Shown: positions 51,130-60,897, counted from the stretch's first letter. The stretch is DNA of 64,000 bases from JAFGVL01 sp964546015 (GCA_964546015.1 CAZJHO010000004.1:124001-188000); one strand, 5' to 3'. Numbers and translations are program-made. The notes: a model not told the origin generated them from the letters alone.

Positions 51130-52971
51130 TTAGAATGATTGCATATCACATAGTTTTTTGTAGTAACCATCCTTGGCAATAAGTTGGTCGTGTTTTCCTC
51201 GTTCTACAATAACGCCATTGCTCATAACACAGATTAAATCGGCTTTTTTGATAGTAGAAAGACGGTGGGCAACCACAATCGAAGTTCGGTTTTGCATTAG
51301 ATGATCAATAGCTTCTTGTACTAATTTTTCGCTTTCAGTATCAAGTGCCGATGTTGCTTCATCCATAATTAGGATCGGTGGATTTTTAAGAATTGCACGG
51401 GCAATGCTGATGCGTTGGCGTTGTCCGCCGGATAACTTTCCGCCACGATCCCCAATGTTGGTATCATATCCTTGTTCGGTAGCCATAATAAAATCGTGTG
51501 CATTGGCAATTTTAGCGGCTGCAATTACTTGCTCCACCGTTGCGTTTTCAACACCGAAAGTAATGTTATTGTAAAACGAATCATTAAATAAAATGGCTTC
51601 TTGGTTTACATTGCCTATTAGAGATCGTAAACTATGCATTTGAATGTTTTTAACATCAATACCATCAATGAGAATAGAACCTTTTTGTACATCATAGAAG
51701 CGTGGAATTAAATCGACCATAGTCGATTTTCCTGATCCTGATTGTCCGACCAATGCAACTGTTTGCCCTTTAGTTATTGTAAGGTTGATATTGTCTAAAA
51801 CCCAATCTTCGCGGTAACGGAAAGATACATTCTTAAATTCGATAGATTCTTTAAATTCGTTTATAACAATTGCGTTTTCTTTGTCTTTGATAGTATTTTC
51901 AGCTTTAAGAATAGCATCAACACGGTCAAGGGATGCCATCCCTTTTTGAATTGTGTAGCTGGCGCGTGAAATATCTTTTCCTGGGTTGATAATACTGTAG
52001 AAGATTACTAAATAATAAATAAATGAAGGAGCAGTAAGAGTCCCGGCATCATCGTTAAGGATAAGTTTTCCTCCATACCAGAGCACAATCACAATAACGG
52101 CTGTACCCAGAAATTCGCTCATTGGGTGGGCTAAGATGTATCTGCGATTCATGCGTATAAAAGTAGTACGCACTTTTTCGTTGATTTCGGCAAAGCGTGA
52201 ACGCACTTTTTTTTCAGCATTAAAAGCTTTTACTACTCTAAGACCTCCAAGTGTTTCTTCTATTTGCGAAAGCATTTCTCCGGTTTGCGTTTGTCCGATC
52301 ATTGATTTTTTCTTTAACGAACGCCCTACACGACCAATTAAAAATCCACTTATCGGAAGCATACAAAATACAAAAAGGGTAAGTTCCCAACTAATACCGA
52401 CCATCACTCCGAGATAAATCAAAATCATCATCGGATTTTTAAACATTGTATCTAATGAACTCATGATTGAGTTTCCGATTTCATTTACATCATTGGTCAT
52501 GCGAGCGATAATATCACCTTTGCGTTCTTCGGAGAAGAACCCGATGGGAAGAGATAAAATTTTGTCATATAGTTTTTTCCGAATATCTCTCAAAACGCCA
52601 TATTGAACAGGGCTCAGATAATATCCTGCTAAGAATGCCGTACCGACTTTCATTCCTGCAGTAATAACTAAAAATAAGCCTAAAATAAGCAAGGTAGTGC
52701 TTGCACCATAGGTTTGTATTATTTGTTCGATTGTGTAGAAAACATTGTTTTTCAATGCCTCTCCGATATGATCTAATCCATCGTTCCAACTCCACTCCAT
52801 ATGACCATGAGAGGGACTTTCCATTCCAAAAAGAATTTGTAAAATAGGAATAATGGTTCCAAATGAAAACAGGCTGAGGATAGTGGATAACAGGTTGAAA
52901 AATACATTTAAGGCAATATATCTTTTATATCCGAGTAAAAAACGACGAAAAAGGATGATAAAGTTTCTCAT
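51130..52971 (-). CDS. ABC exporter with fused membrane and ATPase domains (MsbA-like)
   Basis: 613 aa. Six membrane helices in residues about 15-330, then the nucleotide-binding domain with Walker A GQSGSGKST, signature LSGGQRQR, Walker B ILIMDEATSALD and the switch His in VVAHRLST. Half-transporters of this type flip lipid A (MsbA), drugs or peptides. Length and helix order fit MsbA, but the substrate cannot be fixed by sequence. Monocistronic. Confidence 0.9.
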   Translation of the reverse strand: MRNFIILFRRFLLGYKRYIALNVFFNLLSTILSLFSFGTIIPILQILFGMESPSHGHMEWSWNDGLDHIGEALKNNVFYTIEQIIQTYGASTTLLILGLFLVITAGMKVGTAFLAGYYLSPVQYGVLRDIRKKLYDKILSLPIGFFSEERKGDIIARMTNDVNEIGNSIMSSLDTMFKNPMMILIYLGVMVGISWELTLFVFCMLPISGFLIGRVGRSLKKKSMIGQTQTGEMLSQIEETLGGLRVVKAFNAEKKVRSRFAEINEKVRTTFIRMNRRYILAHPMSEFLGTAVIVIVLWYGGKLILNDDAGTLTAPSFIYYLVIFYSIINPGKDISRASYTIQKGMASLDRVDAILKAENTIKDKENAIVINEFKESIEFKNVSFRYREDWVLDNINLTITKGQTVALVGQSGSGKSTMVDLIPRFYDVQKGSILIDGIDVKNIQMHSLRSLIGNVNQEAILFNDSFYNNITFGVENATVEQVIAAAKIANAHDFIMATEQGYDTNIGDRGGKLSGGQRQRISIARAILKNPPILIMDEATSALDTESEKLVQEAIDHLMQNRTSIVVAHRLSTIKKADLICVMSNGVIVERGKHDQLIAKDGYYKKLCDMQSF

Positions 52972-53059
52972 AAAGGTATTCTATAGAAAACAAGCGCAAA
53001 TATTGAAATAGAATTCTGAAATATGGAAAAAACAAAGTTGTAACGGACAACATTTACTA

Positions 53060-54403
53060 TTAAATACCCGTATAACTAAATGGAGTAATGGCTCTTAATT
53101 CGATTTTTACGCTTTCGCTTACATTTAGTTCTTCTATAAAAGCTTTGATGGATTCTTCTGTAATAGTTTCGTTGGTACGCGTAAGGGCTTTCAATGCTTC
53201 ATAAGGTTTAGGATAGCCTTCTCGGCGAAGAATTGTTTGTATTCCTTCGGCAACAACAGCCCAAGAATTGTTTAAATCTTCGGAGATGGAAGTTTCGTTT
53301 AATAGCAATTTTTTCAATCCTTTCATCGAACTTTGCAATGCAATAAGTGTGTGTGCGAATGGGATTCCGACATTTCGCAATACCGTAGAATCGGTTAAAT
53401 CCCTTTGCAGGCGAGAGATAGGTAACTTAGCGGATAGATGCTCGAATAAAGCATTTGCAATACCTAAGTTCCCCTCTGCGTTTTCAAAATCAATAGGATT
53501 TACTTTATGCGGCATTGCCGACGAACCGATTTCGCCTTCTTTTATTTTTTGCTTGAAATATTCCATTGAGATATAAGTCCAAATATCTCGATTAAGGTCG
53601 ATCATGATGGTGTTAATGCGTTTGGCAGCATCAAATAAAGCTGCAAGAGTATCGTAGTTTGATATTTGCGTAGTGTATTGTTCTCGAACCAAGCCTAATT
53701 TTTCGAAAACAAAACGGTTTCCAAATTCACACCAATCAATTTCAGGGTAAGCTACTTTATGAGCATTGAAGTTTCCTGTAGCTCCTCCGAATTTTGCAGA
53801 ATGAGGAATTTGTTGGATAACTTCAAATTGTTTGGTTAAACGGGAGACAAATACCATAAACTCTTTACCTAGTCTTGTAGGAGATGCTGGTTGTCCGTGT
53901 GTTTTTGCTAACATGGGAATATCTTTCCATTCTTTTGCCATTTTGGATAGTTCGGCAATAATGGCATTTAATTCAGGAAAAATAACATTATTCAATGCTT
54001 CTTTTATGGAAAGAGGTATTGCCGTGTTGTTAATATCTTGTGAGGTAAGCCCGAAGTGAATAAATTCTTTATAATCCTGCAATCCAAGCAAATCGAATTT
54101 TTCTTTGATAAAATATTCTACCGCTTTTACATCATGGTTAGTTATTTTTTCAATATCCTTGATTTTTTGTGCATCATTTTCACTCAAATTTTGGTAAATC
54201 TCTCGAAGGTTAGAAAACAAAGATGAGTCTATTGATTTTAATTGAGGTAATGGAAGCTCGCATAAAGCAATAAAATATTCGATTTCAACCAAAATACGAT
54301 AACGAATTAATGCATATTCGGAAAAATAAGCTGCAAGTTTATCTGTTTTAGAACGATAGCGCCCGTCAATTGGCGAAATGGAAGTAAGCGAAGTTAAGTT
54401 CAT
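53060..54403 (-). CDS. purB: Adenylosuccinate lyase
   Basis: 447 aa from ATG at 54403 (MNLTSLTSISPIDGRY). Motifs are THGQPASPTRLGKE, the catalytic loop SSAMPHKVNPIDFENAEGN (fumarase-family signature) and RDLTDSTVLRN. It acts in purine synthesis at two steps, to AICAR and AMP. A TTG at 54427 could extend it by 8 residues without homology. A -7 box lies at 54440-54447. Confidence 0.95.
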   Translation of the reverse strand: MNLTSLTSISPIDGRYRSKTDKLAAYFSEYALIRYRILVEIEYFIALCELPLPQLKSIDSSLFSNLREIYQNLSENDAQKIKDIEKITNHDVKAVEYFIKEKFDLLGLQDYKEFIHFGLTSQDINNTAIPLSIKEALNNVIFPELNAIIAELSKMAKEWKDIPMLAKTHGQPASPTRLGKEFMVFVSRLTKQFEVIQQIPHSAKFGGATGNFNAHKVAYPEIDWCEFGNRFVFEKLGLVREQYTTQISNYDTLAALFDAAKRINTIMIDLNRDIWTYISMEYFKQKIKEGEIGSSAMPHKVNPIDFENAEGNLGIANALFEHLSAKLPISRLQRDLTDSTVLRNVGIPFAHTLIALQSSMKGLKKLLLNETSISEDLNNSWAVVAEGIQTILRREGYPKPYEALKALTRTNETITEESIKAFIEELNVSESVKIELRAITPFSYTGI

Positions 54404-54439
54404 GTGTATTTGATGTTTAATAAACAAAAATTAAGGTCG

Positions 54440-54447
54440 CAAAAGTA
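54440..54447 (-). promoter_or_regulatory. -7 promoter box for purB
   Basis: The minus strand reads TACTTTTG followed by C, 36 bp before the ATG at 54403. Confidence 0.55.
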
Positions 54448-54497
54448 ATTAATTAAGTTTGTAACTGGATATAACATCATAATTTTAAATGCTGATG

Positions 54498-56999
54498 TTA
54501 AAAACTTTTTATGAATTTCAAAACATTCCCTTTGTTATTTTCATCAATTAATTGTACCAAATAAATTCCTGTAGGAATATCTGATATACTGATAATATTT
54601 GTGTTTTGTGCAGATTTAATTACATTTCCTGAGATCGAAATAATTGTGATTTTATTTATTTTATTTTCACCGCTAATAACCACCAAATCGCTTCCTTGAC
54701 GCGAAAGTTTATAGGTGTTTTGTTCTGCTTTTGGTTTACAAATATTAGTCGGAATAGGAATTCCCATCAAGTAATAGCATGAATTTTCTATCAATTGTGT
54801 GGCTGTTTCGGTTAAGTTTGCTGTTGAATATTCGCTCAAACCAATCATCAAGAAACGAGAATTTACAAGTGTTCCGTTCATGGTTGTACCCACAGGAACT
54901 TCTATTAAACTTTGATTGTTAGGTGTTACTCCTTTTGCTATGCCGAGTTGACTTATGGCAGGTGTTCCTACCCACGATGTTATACCGGTAACAGCATTGG
55001 TGGTCACAGTAGAAAATAATACCAGCTCATCATTGTTTGTACCTGTAAATAGAAGGTTTGCAAATATTTCATGCGATTTGTCTGTGATTGTCATTGTTGT
55101 TTGGTTTGTATTTGCAGGTGTTCCCCAGTTCCAACGAGAGGCTTGTAATTGGAATGGTTTTAGCAGCAAACGGGGTTTGTCTACATTCTCAAGAGCAGGT
55201 AATCCGGCACTACTAGAATTTGGCACTGCACTCATCACTATCAAGTCGTATATGCTGTAATCAATTCCTGTTTCGGTTGCGTCGATTATTGTTGTTTTAA
55301 ATTCTAAATTGCTGTTTAGTTTTGCCAGAATTACAGCATCTCTATCGTCGTTAGGTATAGTAACATAAGCAATTCTTTTTGCGTTAGCTGAACTTACGGC
55401 AATACTTCCGCTTACTGAAACGGGATTGTTTTCATCACCTGTGGTAGTAACAGTATAGTTATATAGTCCCATGGTGATTGGTGTGCCATAGATGGTAAGT
55501 GTTTTGGCCGTATTATCAATAGAATAGTCCAGATTATATGGTAAATTGCTTATAGTAAGCCCTGTTGCGCTTCCTCCCCATGTAAAAACAATGTTCTCAA
55601 TAGGCGTATTTTCTGTTACATTTTGGTTCAGATTATTAGGCGTAGATACAGTGGGTGGGTAATGGATATCGTCCCCGTATTCATAGCAGCCTAAATCGGG
55701 AGCTGCACCTGAATAAGGTAATCCAACTATTACTCCTTTATCTATTAAATCGCTTCCTGCAACTAAATGCATAAAAGTTATATCAGATAGGCTTCCATCT
55801 GTTTCTCTATTTGTAAGAATTTGAGTTGCATCGGTGCTCACAAAATCATCCGCACTGCAAATAACACCTGATGTATTCCAAGAGTTATTGACATTTGTTA
55901 CCGATTTTGATCTTAATACATTCGACGATTTGGAAGAAAGACTTACGCAATTTTTGATAATTAAAGTACCGAAGCTATTGTTAGAAAAGCCGTAATCAGT
56001 TCCATTATTATATGCTGAATTATTGTATAAAGTCATAGTTCCGGCATTGTTATTCTGATCAAAGCCTTTGACGGTGTTCTGAGAAGAAAGGCAGTTGGTA
56101 ACGGTTACATTATGTGTCGAATAATTACCTCCTAATTTAAACCCATTTCCATTACCGAAATTTGTATAATTTTCCAGAGTGATATAAATGGTATTTCCCT
56201 CAGTGTCAACAACATTACGGGGAAATTGATCAAACCAAGATTTATCTACATTGTAACGAGGGTGATTGCGCATATCGTATGATAATGGACCATTTTTATA
56301 ACAGATAGAGTTTTTTATTTGTGTATTTCCGGTTTTGTCAAAAAAGTCCCAACCATCATCCGAGTTATTCCATGAGCGACAATACTCGTATATGTTTGGA
56401 TCGCTTGTATCAGTATATTGCTTATCAGCAAAGCCATCAGCATTTCCACCGTAATCAGCAGCAGTCAGGTTGCCCAATTTGTAGTCGAAGTTATTATATG
56501 AGTCACAGTTTTTGACCAAAGTACCATGACAGTTTTTCAACTGAAATCCGGTATCTCCGTTACCATAAGTTTCACAATTTTCAAAAATTGAATAATTAGA
56601 AGTATTATAAAATCCATTTTTTCCTGAATAGCAAATCGTAATACCTTTTACATGAAGATAAGCTCCCGAAAATTCTACACCACGACTTCCATATGCTTGT
56701 CCTCTGAAATCCAAAACAGGTTTTTCGTCGGCATAAGCAAAAATAGCTTTCCGAGAGGTTGCAGTACCGGTTTTATTAGGCTTAAGGGTTGTTGTTAAAT
56801 CATATTGCCCTCCACGCAAAAACAAGGTATCCCAATCGGATTTTGCTATAGCAGTAGAGATATCGATTGGAGCGGACAATGTTCCTTCAGCGCTTGATGT
56901 TCCGGTTGGCGAAACATAATAATTTTTTGCGTTGGCAGAAAAAGACACAACGGAAACAAATAAAAACAAAAATGCTTTATTAGTTATGAATTTTTTCAT
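54498..56999 (-). CDS. PL9-like pectate lyase, multidomain T9SS cargo
   Basis: 833 aa. Signal peptide (about 1-24). A right-handed beta-helix (about 25-445) carries family 9 polysaccharide lyase marks: KNYYVSPTGTSSAEG, GNGDTGFQLKNCHG, GGNADGFADKQ (Asp188), WNNSDDGWDFF (Asp214, Asp215, Asp218; calcium-type acids) and GNGFKLGGN, whose Lys288 fits the catalytic base. Then an Ig-like domain (about 450-540), an unassigned alpha/beta domain (about 545-755, KRIAYVTIPNDDRDAV, GATase/ThuA-like layout), and a type A CTD (about 760-833, PTGIYLVQLIDENN). It probably cleaves pectin outside the cell. Confidence 0.82.
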   Translation of the reverse strand: MKKFITNKAFLFLFVSVVSFSANAKNYYVSPTGTSSAEGTLSAPIDISTAIAKSDWDTLFLRGGQYDLTTTLKPNKTGTATSRKAIFAYADEKPVLDFRGQAYGSRGVEFSGAYLHVKGITICYSGKNGFYNTSNYSIFENCETYGNGDTGFQLKNCHGTLVKNCDSYNNFDYKLGNLTAADYGGNADGFADKQYTDTSDPNIYEYCRSWNNSDDGWDFFDKTGNTQIKNSICYKNGPLSYDMRNHPRYNVDKSWFDQFPRNVVDTEGNTIYITLENYTNFGNGNGFKLGGNYSTHNVTVTNCLSSQNTVKGFDQNNNAGTMTLYNNSAYNNGTDYGFSNNSFGTLIIKNCVSLSSKSSNVLRSKSVTNVNNSWNTSGVICSADDFVSTDATQILTNRETDGSLSDITFMHLVAGSDLIDKGVIVGLPYSGAAPDLGCYEYGDDIHYPPTVSTPNNLNQNVTENTPIENIVFTWGGSATGLTISNLPYNLDYSIDNTAKTLTIYGTPITMGLYNYTVTTTGDENNPVSVSGSIAVSSANAKRIAYVTIPNDDRDAVILAKLNSNLEFKTTIIDATETGIDYSIYDLIVMSAVPNSSSAGLPALENVDKPRLLLKPFQLQASRWNWGTPANTNQTTMTITDKSHEIFANLLFTGTNNDELVLFSTVTTNAVTGITSWVGTPAISQLGIAKGVTPNNQSLIEVPVGTTMNGTLVNSRFLMIGLSEYSTANLTETATQLIENSCYYLMGIPIPTNICKPKAEQNTYKLSRQGSDLVVISGENKINKITIISISGNVIKSAQNTNIISISDIPTGIYLVQLIDENNKGNVLKFIKSF

Positions 57000-57021
57000 A
57001 AAGAGTATTTAAAAAGACTGA

Positions 57022-57029
57022 CAAAGATA
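57022..57029 (-). promoter_or_regulatory. -7 promoter box for the PL9-like gene
   Basis: The minus strand reads TATCTTTG, 22 bp before the ATG at 56999. Confidence 0.5.
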
Positions 57030-57057
57030 ATATTTTTGAGTGGGTATTTGTTAGTTT

Positions 57058-57795
57058 TTACAGATTTATTCCAGCTTTTCGGGCTTGATTATGTTGAAGT
57101 TGTCGTTTGATGTGAAATAACTTGCCGTCTTTCACAAACTTGCTTCCGGTTTGTTTGAACCAAAAAGCAATATTATTCTTTCTGCACACTTCGCGAATTT
57201 CAAGAATCCAATCATAATTACAGGGGCGTGCATCGTAGCCAGATTCACCACCTGCTACTATTTGCTCTATCCAATCGCCTGCATAAGGGCTCAAGTCTAT
57301 TTGTTCCAGAAGTGGTTCGCAAATAATAATTTTATATTTGATGGGTGCAGCTTTGTAAATCGGTAATAGATAGTCTGCTCTATCTTGATTTTCTACTGTA
57401 CAGCAAATTGTAACATGTTCGTATCCATTACCCCAATCGTTAGGTAAAGTAATTAGAAGACGATTTATCCGTTTAGTTATTATCAAAAAATGGAGGTCGT
57501 TTCTTCTACGGATCATTTCCCAGGCTTCAGGTCTCCATTTATCTGCTTCTTCCAAAAAGAAATCGGAAGTAAAGCAAGTATATACAGTTGTTTTCGAGGG
57601 TATTTTATACTCTCCGTTTCGTTTTTTGCGTATAGGCAAATCAAAACTTTTTGTTTTTACCACTAAAGAGCTGTCTATCCCACGCTTTTTATCTCCTCTA
57701 TATACATAGCAATGCTTACAACCAGGGCTCAATTTCTGGCAACCGTGCCAAAGATTCCACATAACGGATTTTTTTTCAATAGCGTTTATTGACAT
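57058..57795 (-). CDS. DUF5131 (phage Gp37/Gp68) family protein
   Basis: 245 aa. The N-terminal WNLWHGC..SPGCKHCYVY has cysteines C19, C26 and C29 (CX6CX2C), resembling the iron-sulfur motif of radical SAM enzymes. TTVYTCFTSDFF, FLIITKRINRL and IVAGGESGYDARPCNYDW are typical of DUF5131, often carried by phages. ATG at 57795 is chosen, because a TACCTTTG box (57811-57818, minus) covers the longer start at 57813. Function is unknown; radical SAM chemistry is an inference. A lone gene beside dnaK suggests acquisition rather than a resident prophage. Confidence 0.82.
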   Translation of the reverse strand: MSINAIEKKSVMWNLWHGCQKLSPGCKHCYVYRGDKKRGIDSSLVVKTKSFDLPIRKKRNGEYKIPSKTTVYTCFTSDFFLEEADKWRPEAWEMIRRRNDLHFLIITKRINRLLITLPNDWGNGYEHVTICCTVENQDRADYLLPIYKAAPIKYKIIICEPLLEQIDLSPYAGDWIEQIVAGGESGYDARPCNYDWILEIREVCRKNNIAFWFKQTGSKFVKDGKLFHIKRQLQHNQARKAGINL

Positions 57796-57810
57796 AGTTA
57801 TTTTTATAAA

Positions 57811-57818
57811 CAAAGGTA
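57811..57818 (-). promoter_or_regulatory. -7 promoter box for the DUF5131 gene
   Basis: The minus strand reads TACCTTTG, 15 bp before ATG 57795. It leaves a very short leader and excludes the longer start. Confidence 0.5.
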
Positions 57819-57842
57819 CTTATTATTTATGGACAGAAGGAC

Positions 57843-57945
57843 TGACTTTTTGTCAGTTTTAATGACAGGAAATTTATATTTGAATGTTTTGGCTGACAAA
57901 ACCGAGGTTTGATTTAAATTTTATATGTTGGCACAAAAATTGACA
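57843..57945 (+). promoter_or_regulatory. dnaK promoter region with repeated TGACA words
   Basis: TTG at 57850-57852 and TATATTTG at 57875-57882 (22-bp spacer) form a housekeeping-type promoter about 120 bp before dnaK. TGACA occurs at 57863, 57894 and 57941, and inverted as TGTCA at 57851 next to TGAC at 57843. No CIRCE element is seen. The words may mark a stress regulator site; that is a guess. Confidence 0.45.
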
Positions 57946-58003
57946 AATTTAGGATTCGGATTTTAAATTTTTGAAATACTAAAAACATTTTAATATAATA
58001 ATC

Positions 58004-59911
58004 ATGGGAAAAATCATTGGAATTGACTTAGGAACAACAAACTCCTGTGTGGCTGTAATGGAGGGTAACGAGCCTATCGTTATTGCTAACAGCGAAGGAA
58101 AACGAACTACACCTTCGGTAATCGGATTTGTGGAAGGTGGCGAGCGTAAAGTGGGTGACCCAGCTAAACGCCAAGCTATCACAAACCCTACTAAAACCGT
58201 TTTTTCTATCAAACGATTGATGGGAGAAACATTTGATCAAGCGCAGAAAGAAATCGCTCGCATGCCATATAAAGTGGTAAAAGGTGATAATAATACACCT
58301 CGTGTGGATATTGATGGTCGTTTGTATTCACCACAAGAAATCTCGGCAATCATTTTGCAAAAAATGAAAAAAACAGCCGAAGATTATTTGGGGCAAGAAG
58401 TTACAGAAGCTGTAATCACAGTTCCGGCTTATTTTAACGACTCGCAACGCCAAGCTACAAAAGAGGCAGGTGAAATTGCCGGTTTGACTGTAAAACGGAT
58501 TGTGAACGAACCTACTGCAGCTGCTTTGGCATATGGTCTGGATAAAACACACAAGGATATGAAAATCGTTGTGTTCGACTGTGGCGGTGGTACACATGAT
58601 GTATCTGTACTTGAATTGGGCGATGGTGTATTCGAAGTAAAATCGACAGATGGTGATACTCACTTAGGAGGTGACGACTTTGACCAACGCATTATCGAAT
58701 GGTTAGTACAAGAATTTAAAGACGAAAATAGCGGTATTGATCTTAGTAAAGATCCGATGGCGCTTCAACGCTTGAAAGAAGCTGCCGAAAAAGCTAAAAT
58801 CGAGCTTTCGAACACTACTTCGAGCGAAATCAATTTGCCGTATATCATGCCGGTTGATGGTGTGCCTCGCCACTTGGTACGCACGCTTACCCGTGCAAAA
58901 TTCGAGCAATTGATTGACGACTTAATCCAACGCACAATCGCACCGTGTAAAACTGCTTTAGCGAGTGCAGGATTTTCTATTTCGGATATTGACGAGATTA
59001 TTCTTGTAGGAGGATCTACTCGTATCCCTGCTATTCAGGCTGCTGTAGAAAAATTTTTCGGTAAAGCTCCTTCAAAAGGTGTAAATCCTGACGAAGTAGT
59101 GGCTGTCGGTGCGGCTATTCAAGGTGGTGTTTTGACAGGCGAAGTAAAAGATGTATTGTTACTTGATGTAACACCACTTTCTCTTGGCATTGAAACAATG
59201 GGAGGAGTAATGACTCGTTTGATTGAAGCAAACACAACCATTCCGACTAAGAAATCGGAAACATTCTCAACGGCAAGCGATAATCAACCTTCGGTAGAGA
59301 TTCATGTGTTGCAAGGTGAGCGCCCGATGGCAAACCAAAACAAAACAATCGGTCGTTTTCACTTGGACGGAATACCTGCAGCTCCGCGCGGCATACCTCA
59401 AATTGAAGTAACATTCGATATTGATGCAAACGGTATTTTGAAAGTAGCTGCCAAAGATAAAGCAACAGGCAAAGAGCAATCAATTCGTATCGAAGCATCA
59501 TCGGGCTTGGGCGACGAAGAAATCAAACGCATGAAAGCCGAAGCTGAAGCTAATGCCGAAGCCGATAAAAAAGAGAAAGAGCGTGTGGATAAATTGAACC
59601 AAGCCGACAGTATGATTTTCCAAACGGAAAAACAATTGTCGGAAATTGGCGATAAAATTCCTGCAGATAAAAAAGCTCCGATCGAAAGTGCTTTGGCAGC
59701 ATTGAAAGAGGCTCATAAATCGCAAGATATTGATGCTATCGATAAAGTAATTGCTGATTTGAATGCAGCCTTTCATGCTGCAAGCCAAGATATGTATAAC
59801 GCTACGCAAGGTGCTCAACAAGATGGTGCTCCATTTGATGGAGGACAAGCAAATCAAGGTGGACAAGATGATGAAGGCGTTCAGGATGCTGATTTTGAAG
59901 AAGTTAAATAA
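58004..59911 (+). CDS. dnaK: Chaperone DnaK (Hsp70)
   Basis: 635 aa. The ATPase domain (1-380) has GIDLGTTNSCVAVMEG, VFDCGGGTHDVSVLELG and VGGSTRIPAIQ. The substrate domain (about 385-535) has LLDVTPLSLGIETMGG. A helical lid and a Gly/Gln-rich acidic tail end in EVK. The phosphate-loop segment reads CGGGTHDVS where most DnaK proteins have LGGGTFDVS. It folds proteins with DnaJ and GrpE, neither of which is adjacent. Monocistronic with a strong terminator. Confidence 0.98.
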   Translation: MGKIIGIDLGTTNSCVAVMEGNEPIVIANSEGKRTTPSVIGFVEGGERKVGDPAKRQAITNPTKTVFSIKRLMGETFDQAQKEIARMPYKVVKGDNNTPRVDIDGRLYSPQEISAIILQKMKKTAEDYLGQEVTEAVITVPAYFNDSQRQATKEAGEIAGLTVKRIVNEPTAAALAYGLDKTHKDMKIVVFDCGGGTHDVSVLELGDGVFEVKSTDGDTHLGGDDFDQRIIEWLVQEFKDENSGIDLSKDPMALQRLKEAAEKAKIELSNTTSSEINLPYIMPVDGVPRHLVRTLTRAKFEQLIDDLIQRTIAPCKTALASAGFSISDIDEIILVGGSTRIPAIQAAVEKFFGKAPSKGVNPDEVVAVGAAIQGGVLTGEVKDVLLLDVTPLSLGIETMGGVMTRLIEANTTIPTKKSETFSTASDNQPSVEIHVLQGERPMANQNKTIGRFHLDGIPAAPRGIPQIEVTFDIDANGILKVAAKDKATGKEQSIRIEASSGLGDEEIKRMKAEAEANAEADKKEKERVDKLNQADSMIFQTEKQLSEIGDKIPADKKAPIESALAALKEAHKSQDIDAIDKVIADLNAAFHAASQDMYNATQGAQQDGAPFDGGQANQGGQDDEGVQDADFEEVK

Positions 59912-59941
59912 AAGCCAAAACAAAAATTGAATTCCATATGC

Positions 59942-59979
59942 AAACCACTGTAAGCAATTAGTTTACAGTGGTTTTTTTT
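59942..59979 (+). terminator. Rho-independent terminator after dnaK
   Basis: A 12-bp stem AAACCACTGTAA/TTACAGTGGTTT (59942-59953 with 59963-59974) runs into T8, 31 bp after the stop. The rest of the spacer up to 60093 shows nothing. Confidence 0.85.
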
Positions 59980-60093
59980 GTTAATAAGATATTCCCCATA
60001 AAAACACAGACTCATTTTATTTCTCAAATCCTTATCAATTTCTCAATAGAAGAACATGCTAAAATAGGCTAAACACAAACGGCAGTTTAACAA

Positions 60094-60127
60094 AAAAGAA
60101 GGTATCCTTTTGGGACACCTTCTTTTA
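60094..60127 (-). terminator. Terminator after rlmB
   Basis: AAAAGAAGGT.TCC / GGA.ACCTTCTTTT directly follows the rlmB stop on the minus strand, with A/T runs on both sides. Confidence 0.8.
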
Positions 60128-60865
60128 TCATTGCTTTCGTTGTCTAACCCCCTCATAAATCATTATTCCTGCAGCAACGGAAACATTTAGCGATTGAATC
60201 TTGCCAAGTATAGGAATTGATACAATTTCGTCGCAAAGGCGTAGGTTTTCGGGAGCAATACCGATATCTTCCGCACCCATTAGGATAGCGATGGGCGAAG
60301 TATAATCAGCCTGTGTGTAATTTTTAGTTGTTTTTTCAGAGGTTGCAATAACTTTTAGCCCTGAAGCCCTGATAAATTTGATTGTTTCGGTCAGGTTTTC
60401 TACTCTGCAAATAGGAAGTGTGTGTAATGCCCCTGCTGATGTTTTTACTGCATCCGCATTTACGGCAGCTCCACCTCTGGTTGGTATAACAATGGCGTCA
60501 ACTCCGGCACATTCACAAGTACGCGCTATTGCTCCAAAATTGCGTACATCCGTCACTCCATCCAAAATTACAATAAAAGGATTTTTGCCTTCTTCGTATA
60601 GTGTTGGGATAATGTCTTCGATATGTTGATAAGTAACTGCAGAAATAAATGCAACTACTCCTTGATGATTTTTTTTTGTTAGTCGGTTTAATTTTTCAAC
60701 CGGAACTTTTATAATAGGTACTTGTTTGCTGCCTAAAATAGCGAATAGTTCTTTGGTAAGCTCATTACTCATGTCTCGGCGCATAAAAATCTTATCGATT
60801 TCTTTATCTGCTTTTATGGCTTCGATAACAGTTCTGATGCCAAATATCATATCTTTTTCTTTCAT
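60128..60865 (-). CDS. rlmB: 23S rRNA (guanosine2251-2'-O)-methyltransferase-type SpoU/TrmH enzyme
   Basis: 245 aa from ATG at 60865 (MKEKDMIFGIRTVIEAI). An N-terminal substrate-binding domain (5-75) is followed by a SPOUT domain with NFGAIARTCECAGVDAIV, ILMGAEDIGIAPENLRLCDE and IPILGKIQSLNVSVAAGI, the knotted AdoMet site. An in-frame ATG at 60916 lies upstream of the -7 box (60898-60905). RlmB is the best fit; related TrmH enzymes cannot be excluded. Confidence 0.9.
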   Translation of the reverse strand: MKEKDMIFGIRTVIEAIKADKEIDKIFMRRDMSNELTKELFAILGSKQVPIIKVPVEKLNRLTKKNHQGVVAFISAVTYQHIEDIIPTLYEEGKNPFIVILDGVTDVRNFGAIARTCECAGVDAIVIPTRGGAAVNADAVKTSAGALHTLPICRVENLTETIKFIRASGLKVIATSEKTTKNYTQADYTSPIAILMGAEDIGIAPENLRLCDEIVSIPILGKIQSLNVSVAAGIMIYEGVRQRKQ

Positions 60866-60897
60866 GTTTTTTCTTTTTTTTAAAAATAAGAATTTTG

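Noticed and set aside
57929..57945. Sigma-54-like TGGCAC-N5-TTGA upstream of dnaK
   Set aside because: The -12 GC is GA here, no sigma-54-type gene context is visible, and a good TAnnTTTG promoter exists nearby.
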